Shown here one piece after another: positions 1 to 4,243 of a stretch of DNA of 5,462 nucleotides. Under the pieces are notes generated by a model that was given only the letters and a program-made list of their open reading frames with translations, had not been told where the DNA came from and searched no databases. This DNA is from a bacterium (GTDB taxonomy: Bacteria; Patescibacteriota; Minisyncoccia; UBA6257; 2-01-FULL-56-20): the NCBI GenBank assembly GCA_021780545.1, contig JAJXYP010000047.1:1-5462 (forward strand), given 5' to 3'. The position numbers were made by a program, and so were the translations under genes. Each line of letters opens with the position of its first letter. Position 1 is the stretch's first letter.

Positions 1-50
1 TTCCGATGTGTGTATGTGACATCCAGGGAGTATATGGATGCCCAAACGGG

Positions 51-85
51 GGTTGCAATTAGCCTGCAAACTTGGTTGCAGTTAG
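51..85. repeat. Direct repeat with an inverted copy upstream of the 182-655 gene
   Basis: GGTTGCAATTAG at 51-62 recurs as GGTTGCAGTTAG at 74-85 (11 of 12 identical), with a 23-bp period, about two helical turns. Between them an inverted copy, CTGCAAAC (64-71), forms an imperfect palindrome with GGTTGCAG (74-81), 7 of 9 positions paired. Three similarly spaced half-sites of this kind fit a protein-binding operator ahead of the downstream gene. No regulator gene is visible here, so the function is inference. Confidence 0.4.
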
Positions 86-108
86 AATGCTAATTCACCC
101 CGTTCTAC

Positions 109-122
109 TTGACAAGTGTCAA
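109..122. promoter_or_regulatory. Perfect palindrome TTGACA-AG-TGTCAA, possible operator or -35 box
   Basis: The 14-bp sequence is a perfect 6+6 inverted repeat with a 2-bp spacer. Its left arm equals the consensus sigma-70 -35 hexamer. At 17 bp spacing the best -10 candidate is only TACCAC (132-137, 3 of 6 matches), so it is not a convincing promoter on its own. It could be an operator overlapping a weak promoter of the 182-655 gene. Confidence 0.35.
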
Positions 123-139
123 TTTATCTGCTACCACAT

Positions 140-157
140 GTGCGTAAGTGATCGCAC
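140..157 (+). other. Small hairpin in the leader of the 182-655 gene
   Basis: GTGCG (140-144) and CGCAC (153-157) can pair around an 8-nt loop, just upstream of the ribosome binding site at 163-170. The stem is only 5 bp, so it could be chance. If transcribed it would not cover the Shine-Dalgarno sequence. Confidence 0.2.
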
Positions 158-162
158 TTTGA

Positions 163-170
163 AAAGGAGA
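163..170 (+). promoter_or_regulatory. Shine-Dalgarno sequence of the 182-655 gene
   Basis: AAAGGAGA is a strong match to the anti-SD of 16S rRNA and lies 11 nt before the ATG at 182. It supports that start over the in-frame alternatives. It is the only clear Shine-Dalgarno sequence before any gene in the window. Confidence 0.75.
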
Positions 171-181
171 GCTGGTAAGCT

Positions 182-655
182 ATGTATCGTAAAATTGACC
201 GAAAAGCGGCTGAGATTCTCGCCGCACTCGCAAACGCGCCCGTCTTCAAGAAGCAGGGGCAAGTGAAAGCTCATCTCGCAGTTGTTGGCGAAGAAGTTAC
301 GACGACCCTCGGAAGCGGCAAAAAAGAAACCGAAAACAAAGCCAACGAAGGCGACTATATCGTAACCAATCCGTCGGGTGAGCAGTACATCATCTCGGGC
401 AAGAAGTTCACCGCGCGCTACGAAGCGACTGCCGAAGACGGCGTCTACGCGGCGAAGGGTTCCTGCCGCGCGATCGTGAATCCGTTCGGTGAGCCGATCG
501 AGATCATGGCTTCATGGGGTTCCCCGCAGACGGGCGAAGCGGATTGCATGATCGCCGATGTCTGCACAGACGACGGGTCGAGTCAGGACGGCGAGCCGTA
601 CCTGATCGATGCCGCGGCGTTCGCGGAAACCTACAAGCAAGCGGTGGCGGTCTAG
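182..655 (+). CDS. PGDYG-like small protein with duplicated motif
   Basis: 157 residues, no signal peptide or membrane segment, so probably cytoplasmic. The ATG is 11 nt after a strong SD. An N-terminal helix (about 1-20) is followed by a Lys/Glu-rich stretch (45-55) and then GDYIVTNPSGEQYII (57-71) leading to FTARYE (76-81). That string resembles the PGDYG-type domain, in which Gly-Asp-Tyr is followed by a GEQY turn and a Phe-x-x-x-Tyr helix. The second half repeats the layout: ADCMIADV (120-127), GEPYLID (137-143), AFAETY (146-151). This suggests an internal duplication of one small fold, with extra Cys and Asp residues in the second copy. The biochemical role of such proteins is unknown to me. 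The gene stands alone, has repeats upstream and ends before a strong hairpin, so it is probably monocistronic. The family match is from memory of the motif and is moderate. Confidence 0.75.
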   Translation: MYRKIDRKAAEILAALANAPVFKKQGQVKAHLAVVGEEVTTTLGSGKKETENKANEGDYIVTNPSGEQYIISGKKFTARYEATAEDGVYAAKGSCRAIVNPFGEPIEIMASWGSPQTGEADCMIADVCTDDGSSQDGEPYLIDAAAFAETYKQAVAV

Positions 656-681
656 TACTAGCGCATCGCAGAAACAAACCT

Positions 682-713
682 CAGGGTCGCCTCGTCGCGA
701 CCCTGTTTCATTT
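682..713. terminator. Intrinsic terminator between convergent genes
   Basis: CAGGGTCGC (682-690) pairs perfectly with GCGACCCTG (697-705) around a 6-nt loop, followed by TTTCATTT (706-713). On the minus strand the same hairpin is followed by GGTTTGTTTC. It lies 26 nt past the stop of the plus-strand gene and about 50 nt past the stop of the minus-strand HD gene, so it can serve both. The U tracts are imperfect on both sides. Confidence 0.75.
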
Positions 714-755
714 CCATCATGTTTATTTTTGATTTCGGTTCGAATCCGGGATGGG

Positions 756-1403
756 TCAGGATTTTTTCTCTTTTTCGCCGAAATGTTTCCCAATTAAGTG
801 TTCCTTATTTTTAGGCTCACCCTTCTTTGTCACGAACTCGTCCCACCACCATTCGTTTGGATTACTGTCTTTTAATTCAAGCGCGATCTCTTTCCCGGAT
901 TCGGTGTGGAAGTAGGGGATGCGAGCCGTAAAGTCTCCTTCAAACCATTGCTGTGCAAGCTTATTGCCACGCCACATGAGCGTCCATTCCATATACATCT
1001 GGGCGAGCTGGTCGGCGTCCTTGACGCACTTTGCGATCGGCGATTCCCGCTCATTATATTCTCCAAGAAGTTTTTCAAGATCTTTTCCGAAGTCAACATT
1101 CTTAAATTGATCCCTGATAGCCCTCTCTTCATCGTCCGTTGTGTAATTTTTAGAAATAAAATCTAGATCCGCCGTACGGCCTTCTGCTAAATCGTGCATC
1201 GCTCCCATTGAAAGTGCTTTCATGCCGTCTTCGTGACTTAATCCTTCCATGCGAGCAATGCAGTACGCCATGATTGATACGTGATAGCTATGCGATGCGA
1301 TCGTGTCAAATGCGTTGCCGAGCGTGCGCACGTGCGAGCGGGGCATTTGTAAAAGAGTGCCCGCTTGCTCGATAAGGAAGAGAATTTTCTTGCTCGGCTT
1401 CAT
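756..1403 (-). CDS. HD-domain phosphohydrolase, YfbR/HDDC2-like (probable 5'-deoxynucleotidase)
   Basis: 215 residues, close to the roughly 200 of E. coli YfbR, which removes the phosphate from deoxynucleoside 5'-monophosphates with a divalent metal. The expected metal ligands are visible: His38 in SHSYHVS, the His70-Asp71 pair in MHDLAEGRTAD, and Asp131 in KDADQLAQ. Glu74 and Asp79 correspond to the acidic pair after HD in YfbR. The all-helical core spans about 1-150. A Trp-rich segment (WWWDEF) and a Lys/Glu tail close the protein. There is no signal peptide, so it should be cytoplasmic and act in nucleotide pool balance. Substrate is inferred from the family only. There is no SD; an extended -10 (TGC TAGAAT) ends 6 nt before ATG, predicting a leaderless mRNA. 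Sampled lines of the gene are 40-43% GC against 63-70% in the ATP-grasp gene, so recent transfer or a different strand history is possible. The stop is TGA. Confidence 0.88.
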   Translation of the reverse strand: MKPSKKILFLIEQAGTLLQMPRSHVRTLGNAFDTIASHSYHVSIMAYCIARMEGLSHEDGMKALSMGAMHDLAEGRTADLDFISKNYTTDDEERAIRDQFKNVDFGKDLEKLLGEYNERESPIAKCVKDADQLAQMYMEWTLMWRGNKLAQQWFEGDFTARIPYFHTESGKEIALELKDSNPNEWWWDEFVTKKGEPKNKEHLIGKHFGEKEKKS

Positions 1404-1409
1404 ATTCTT

Positions 1410-1418
1410 ATTCTAGCA
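1410..1418 (-). promoter_or_regulatory. Extended -10 promoter of the HD gene, leaderless arrangement
   Basis: On the minus strand TGC TAGAAT combines a TGn extension with a 5-of-6 -10 hexamer. Only 6 nt separate it from the ATG at 1403, so transcription should begin at or next to the start codon. No good -35 is present, as is common for extended -10 promoters. Confidence 0.6.
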
Positions 1419-1462
1419 GATTTGACGCTCTCCGGTCTCTCACGATACTGCGCTGACTAGTG

Positions 1463-1533
1463 CTGCCGGGCCTGGATTCGAACCAAGATACCCAGGGCCA
1501 GAACCTGGAGTCCTACCATTAGACGACCCGGCA
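1463..1533 (-). tRNA. tRNA-Gln (anticodon CUG)
   Basis: A complete 71-nt cloverleaf folds on the minus strand. The acceptor stem TGCCGGG/CCCGGCA has the U1-A72 pair and G73 discriminator typical of bacterial tRNA-Gln. The D arm is GTCT-AATGGTA-GGAC. The anticodon arm is CCAGG-TTCTGGC-CCTGG with anticodon CTG at 1501-1499. There is a 4-nt variable loop, and the T arm is CTTGG-TTCGAAT-CCAGG. It reads CAG codons only, so a UUG isoacceptor must lie elsewhere. The 3' CCA is not encoded (CAC follows), so a CCA-adding enzyme is needed. The U1-A72 pair is the known recognition feature of the GatCAB amidotransferase, which would fit indirect Gln-tRNA synthesis, though the window cannot show this. A near-consensus promoter lies just upstream. 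No terminator is seen between it and the HD gene. Confidence 0.96.
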
Positions 1534-1542
1534 ACGTTGATT

Positions 1543-1571
1543 ATTATAGCCGCACATTTTGCGTTTATCAA
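1543..1571 (-). promoter_or_regulatory. Sigma-70 promoter of tRNA-Gln
   Basis: On the minus strand TTGATA (1571-1566, 5 of 6) and TATAAT (1548-1543, 6 of 6) are separated by exactly 17 bp. The tRNA starts 10 nt after the -10 hexamer, so the primary transcript would have only a few extra 5' nucleotides for RNase P to remove. This is the best promoter in the window. Confidence 0.85.
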
Positions 1572-1590
1572 TGTTCGCATTGCCGCTGCC

Positions 1591-1616
1591 AAAAACGCGC
1601 CCGAGGGCGCGTTTTT
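1591..1616. terminator. Perfect bidirectional intrinsic terminator
   Basis: AAAAACGCGCCC (1591-1602), GA, then GGGCGCGTTTTT (1605-1616) form a fully symmetric hairpin with A and T tracts on both sides. With the innermost pairs open it has a 4-nt loop and a GC-only stem. On the minus strand it ends the transcript of the 299-residue protein just before the tRNA promoter. On the plus strand it would stop antisense transcription. Confidence 0.9.
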
Positions 1617-1641
1617 GAGGGAAACGTGAACGAAGCGGAGA

Positions 1642-1674
1642 GACCGGCGAAGAAAACGAATATATTCGCCGGTC
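1642..1674 (-). other. Stable 3'-UTR hairpin with an alternative inner palindrome
   Basis: GACCGGCGAA (1642-1651) pairs perfectly with TTCGCCGGTC (1665-1674) around a 13-nt loop. The palindrome CGAATATATTCG (1657-1668) overlaps one arm and the loop, so the two folds exclude each other. It lies between the stop of the 299-residue protein gene and its terminator. A 3'-end stabiliser or RNase processing site is the simplest reading. Confidence 0.5.
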
Positions 1675-1700
1675 CATACCTGCACCGAGGCGCGGGTATG
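1675..1700 (-). other. Second 3'-UTR hairpin next to the stop of the secreted-protein gene
   Basis: CATACCTG (1675-1682) pairs with CGGGTATG (1693-1700), with one wobble in 8 pairs and a possible further C-G pair inside. It abuts the 1642-1674 hairpin with no gap and begins about 9 nt past the stop codon. No U tract follows, so it is not itself a terminator. Confidence 0.45.
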
Positions 1701-1709
1701 AGGGGGAGA

Positions 1710-2609
1710 TTACTGCGTGCTGGATGACGCTCCGCCTGCCGTCCCCGTCGCATTGGCGGTGGTTGTGGCCTTGCCTGAAACGCGGATTGCGATCAGGGCG
1801 CGGACGATCGCGCCGGCATCCTTGCGTGCGGCGACGAGATCCTGTTGGGCTGCCTGGACTTTCGTCCGGGCGGCTTTGAGAGCCGCGAGATTCGAAGCCA
1901 TCACGGTTTGATTGCCGTTATCCGGCTGGAGTCCCGCGATGCCAGAAATGGCTGCGTTCGCCTGCGTGCTGGCTGCGGAAAGTTTGGCGTTCATGTCTGC
2001 GAGCGCCGCAACGGACGTGCTCATTGAAGATCCCGACGACTGCTCCTGCGAAATGCGAGTCTGGAGCAAGCCGGCGATGGTCGTCATCATGCTGTCGACA
2101 TTGAGGATGCGGTCAGCCGCCGCCTCAAGCGCTCCCTGCGGAAGGATAAGCGCGAAGATGCGATACGACGAGACGATCGATTTTATGTCGGTTTTAAGAG
2201 ACGAGGTCGAGTTAGCGGCGACATCGGCCGAAATTTTTACCTGAAGTGAGTTTAGGGTGGAAATTTGATTTTGGACTTCCGTCGAAAGGCCGGCCTGGTC
2301 GGATGGCGAAATGCGGACCATCTTGTTGATGCGCACGTTGAGCGCATTGAGGGCGTTGATGCGGCGCGCGATTTCCTGATCGGCCCGCTGCATGGCGAGC
2401 GCGACCCGGGCTTTTTCCCGCACGGAGAGTTTGATTCCCGCGGTGCCGCTTACGCCTCCGGTGCCGCCGGTGTTGACGGTGGCGGTTGCCGTCGCATTAA
2501 CGCCGAGGCCGACATTCGGCACCTGGGCGAACGCGGGCGAAACGAGGCCCGTCGCCAGGAGCGCTGCCGCGGAAACCGCGGCGCCTAGCTGATTTATGTT
2601 TGATTTCAT
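1710..2609 (-). CDS. Secreted or periplasmic helical protein of unknown function
   Basis: 299 residues. A Sec signal peptide is clear: Lys2, a hydrophobic core at about 8-24 and an AFA-Q cleavage site after residue 28. The mature part starts with a Gly/Thr/Val-rich linker (35-57), then long helices rich in Ala, Leu, Gln and Arg (60-130). A central segment reads SYRIFALILPQGALEAAADRIL (148-169, with hydrophobic IFALILP). Further helices (172-278) have periodic hydrophobic residues that suggest coiled coils or a helical bundle. A Thr/Ser/Ala tail (281-299) closes it. No catalytic motif or Cys is seen. I have an impression of similar unannotated proteins in Parcubacteria genomes, which is memory rather than a search. 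A surface or cell-envelope structural role is plausible. No SD precedes the ATG. The gene lies 60 nt after the 110-residue membrane protein gene on the same strand, so they may be co-transcribed. The transcript ends at the strong 1591-1616 terminator. Confidence 0.8.
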   Translation of the reverse strand: MKSNINQLGAAVSAAALLATGLVSPAFAQVPNVGLGVNATATATVNTGGTGGVSGTAGIKLSVREKARVALAMQRADQEIARRINALNALNVRINKMVRISPSDQAGLSTEVQNQISTLNSLQVKISADVAANSTSSLKTDIKSIVSSYRIFALILPQGALEAAADRILNVDSMMTTIAGLLQTRISQEQSSGSSMSTSVAALADMNAKLSAASTQANAAISGIAGLQPDNGNQTVMASNLAALKAARTKVQAAQQDLVAARKDAGAIVRALIAIRVSGKATTTANATGTAGGASSSTQ

Positions 2610-2632
2610 GATTTCTGTTTATTTACTTGCGA

Positions 2633-2661
2633 CAAAAAAGAAAACGAAGACGGTTTTACCG
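2633..2661 (-). terminator. Weak possible terminator or attenuator between the two envelope genes
   Basis: On the minus strand CGGT-AAA-ACCG (2661-2651) is followed by a T-rich run ending in CTTTTTT (2640-2634). The stem is only 4 bp, so termination would be partial at best. It may make expression of the secreted-protein gene lower than that of the upstream gene. Confidence 0.3.
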
Positions 2662-2669
2662 AGTTACGG

Positions 2670-3002
2670 TTATAACGTTTGCTGCTGCGCGACGGGCTGG
2701 TCGTTCATGCCCTGGCTGACGCTCGTGTTATCGGACGGGAATCCGTTGATCTGGCTGTCGACATTCGAAAGGTCGCTTTGCAGGGCGGCGTTCGAACTGT
2801 CGGTTGCCGAGATGCCGTTCGAAGGGGTGGCGGGAGCGGTTCCGGTGGCTGCTGGCTGGGTCGTGCCTCCTGGCGCGGCCGTGGTTGCGCTCGGCGCGGC
2901 CGGCGCGACTGCTGACTGATTGCTGCTCATCCACCACCAGGCAGCGCCGAGGACGATGACGACGGCGAGGCCCCATACTGCTGCTTTGTTGCTGGTAGAC
3001 AT
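2670..3002 (-). CDS. Small membrane-anchored Ala/Thr/Ser-rich protein of unknown function
   Basis: 110 residues from the ATG at 3002. A short N-terminus (MSTSNKAA) leads into one transmembrane segment (about 8-24) ending in WWWM, with no signal-peptidase site, so it is an N-in, C-out anchor. Residues 30-62 are low-complexity Ala, Pro, Thr and Gly, likely a flexible extracytoplasmic linker. The C-terminal part (66-104) is more specific: SSNAALQSDLSNVDSQI then DNTSVSQGMNDQPV, a short amphipathic helix plus an Asp/Asn/Ser-rich turn region. I associate this C-terminal pattern with small Patescibacteria proteins, but that is recollection. The ORF extends further upstream, but no start codon lies between 3002 and the -10 at 3044-3039, so the longer version is unlikely. 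No SD is seen despite a predicted leader of about 30 nt. It is followed by the secreted-protein gene and is divergent from the ATP-grasp gene. Confidence 0.75.
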   Translation of the reverse strand: MSTSNKAAVWGLAVVIVLGAAWWWMSSNQSAVAPAAPSATTAAPGGTTQPAATGTAPATPSNGISATDSSNAALQSDLSNVDSQINGFPSDNTSVSQGMNDQPVAQQQTL

Positions 3003-3016
3003 AATGTTGGTAGCTG

Positions 3017-3046
3017 TTGTTTTCGACCTTTTTCTTTTATTATATA
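3017..3046 (+). promoter_or_regulatory. Promoter of the ATP-grasp gene, near-leaderless
   Basis: TTGTTT (3017-3022) and TATATA (3041-3046) are 18 bp apart. Alternatively TATTAT (3038-3043) is the -10. These elements end 5 or 8 nt before the ATG at 3052, so the mRNA would start at or next to the start codon. No SD is present. The AT-rich core is shared with the divergent promoter on the minus strand. Confidence 0.5.
3039..3044 (-). promoter_or_regulatory. -10 box of the small membrane protein gene (divergent promoter)
   Basis: Read on the minus strand these bases are TATAAT, a perfect -10 hexamer, 36 nt before the ATG at 3002. No convincing -35 is found, and a lone hexamer in an AT-rich stretch can be chance. 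It overlaps the plus-strand -10 candidates base for base. Confidence 0.45.
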
Positions 3047-3051
3047 CGCAA

Positions 3052-4230
3052 ATGGCAGAACATTCGTTTCGCTGTCCGGATTGCGGTGAATATCCCGTCA
3101 ATCATAAGACGGAATGGGTATCGGCGCTATTTGATTCGGTATTCATGCCGGTGAGCGGCGTTTTTGACCGTATAGCTGGGGCGGTGTTTCCGTCGGGCGC
3201 CAATCATCTTTTTGACGGCTGGTCGCTCGCGATTTTCCGGGCGGCGGCGGCTTTGCGGCTCGGAACGCTAAAATCGGGACCGGATGGCAGCGATTCGGCG
3301 CGGAACCGGATGGTTTGGGAAGCAGCCCGGCAGCGGGGGATCGCCCTGTGGCAGTTCCGGGTTCTCGGCCGTCCCGACGGCATCAATTTTTTCGTCGCGC
3401 AACGGCGAGAGAAAACGATTCTGTTCGAAGGGCTCCCGCGTCCGGGGAGCGGGAAGTCGAAGTCGCTCGATTGGATGGACAACAAGGCGACGCTGAAGCA
3501 TAAATTTACCGCCGCAGGGATACCGATGGCGCGCGGACGCGCGTGTTTCACGTTCGGCGGCGCTCTGCGGACGATGCGCGCGGTGGGCGTTCCCGTGATC
3601 GCAAAGCCGCATATCGGATCGCGCAGCCGCCACACGACAGTGGATATTGCGACGCCGGAGGCGCTTGCCACGGCGTTCCATAAGGCGAACCAGCTGTCGC
3701 CCTTGGTCATTATAGAGCAGCAGTTACAAGGGAGTTTGTTCCGCATCCTCCTCGTTGCGGGGAAGCTGACCGCGGTTTGCCGCCGCGAGCCGCCGCATGT
3801 CGTGGGCGACGGCGTCTCGACGGTCCGGGAGTTGGCCGTTGTCGCGAATCGTGATCCGCGCCGCGCCGGGCCTGTTTATCATACTCTGCCGCTCGACGTC
3901 CCCGTCGATTGGAGCCGCGTTCCGGCGAAGGGCGAGATGTTCAATCTTGACACGCATGTTTCGCGGTTTTATGGCGGCACGACGACCGATTTCACCGACC
4001 GCTTGCATCCTGACAATCGGACACTTTTCGAACATATCGCGGAAGTGCTCGGTGATTCGCTGGTCGGCGTCGATTTCATCATGGGTGATATGGAGCGTTC
4101 CTGGCGGGATCAGGATCGGTGCGGCGTCATTGAATGCAACAGTCTGCCGAACATCGATCTCCACCAGGATGTGTTTTCGGGTGAAAACCGGGACATCGCC
4201 GGAATGCTTTTCGAGCAGGCGTTTTCGTGA
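3052..4230 (+). CDS. ATP-grasp ligase, cyanophycin-synthetase/GshAB-like fold, substrate unknown
   Basis: 392 residues from the ATG at 3052. ATP-grasp enzymes join a carboxylate, activated as acyl phosphate, to an amine. An N-terminal half-zinc motif CPDC (8-11) has no second Cys pair. Residues 12-140 form a pre-ATP-grasp region I do not recognise. The ATP-grasp part starts at DNKATLKHKFTAAGIPMA (143-160). It continues with Lys185 in VIAKPHIGSRSR, the Glu222 hinge in VIIEQQ, FRILLVAGKLTAVCRREP (230-247), GDGVSTVREL (252-261), YGGTTTDFTDRLHP (307-320), GVDFI (339-343) and the metal-binding Glu361-x-Asn363 in IECNSLPNID. The last blocks resemble the ATP-grasp domain of cyanophycin synthetase, but no Mur-ligase half follows. 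The TGA stop lies 13 nt before the metallophosphoesterase gene. I place the start at 3052 because the promoter elements overlap the longer reading. GC reaches 63-70% in sampled lines. Confidence 0.85.
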   Translation: MAEHSFRCPDCGEYPVNHKTEWVSALFDSVFMPVSGVFDRIAGAVFPSGANHLFDGWSLAIFRAAAALRLGTLKSGPDGSDSARNRMVWEAARQRGIALWQFRVLGRPDGINFFVAQRREKTILFEGLPRPGSGKSKSLDWMDNKATLKHKFTAAGIPMARGRACFTFGGALRTMRAVGVPVIAKPHIGSRSRHTTVDIATPEALATAFHKANQLSPLVIIEQQLQGSLFRILLVAGKLTAVCRREPPHVVGDGVSTVRELAVVANRDPRRAGPVYHTLPLDVPVDWSRVPAKGEMFNLDTHVSRFYGGTTTDFTDRLHPDNRTLFEHIAEVLGDSLVGVDFIMGDMERSWRDQDRCGVIECNSLPNIDLHQDVFSGENRDIAGMLFEQAFS

Positions 4231-4236
4231 TACAGT
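4228..4236 (+). promoter_or_regulatory. Possible extended -10 for the metallophosphoesterase gene, overlapping the upstream stop
   Basis: TGA (the stop codon of the ATP-grasp gene) followed directly by TACAGT gives a TGn plus a 4-of-6 -10 hexamer. The ATG at 4244 is 7 nt further on, so a leaderless transcript could start there. The match is weak, and simple operon read-through is an equal explanation. Confidence 0.3.
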
Positions 4237-4243
4237 AACGAAG

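Noticed and set aside
20..40. Hairpin CATCCA...TGGATG near the left edge as a terminator of an upstream gene
   Set aside because: The 6-bp stem has no U tract after it and the upstream gene is outside the window.
72..266. Open frame from a TTG codon overlapping the start of the 182-655 gene
   Set aside because: It has no ribosome binding site, its sequence is not protein-like, and it overlaps the repeat region and a well supported gene in another frame.
652..661. Palindrome CTAGTACTAG over the stop of the 182-655 gene
   Set aside because: Short, overlaps the stop codon TAG and has no further structure; likely chance.
736..1463. Integrated element bounded by the tRNA-Gln 3' end and a T-arm copy at 736-752
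   Set aside because: The copy is in inverted orientation relative to the tRNA, so it cannot be the direct repeat made by site-specific integration. No integrase lies between.
1432..1647. Inverted 10-mer (CCGGTCTCTC / GAGAGACCGG) flanking the tRNA
   Set aside because: About one such perfect 10-mer pair at this distance is expected by chance in a window this size, and the right copy is already part of the 1642-1674 hairpin.
2920..3051. Longer N-terminus for the ATP-grasp gene (starts at 2920 or 3004, the latter giving a hydrophobic leader)
   Set aside because: The extension runs through the divergent promoter and, for 2920, into the oppositely oriented small membrane protein gene. Its hydrophobicity follows from T-rich promoter sequence, and no SD precedes either start.
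3797..4243. Upstream extension of the phosphoesterase frame inside the ATP-grasp gene
   Set aside because: It is an out-of-frame reading of conserved ATP-grasp motifs, Arg/Ser/Cys-rich and unlike a protein. The membrane segments begin right after the ATG at 4244.
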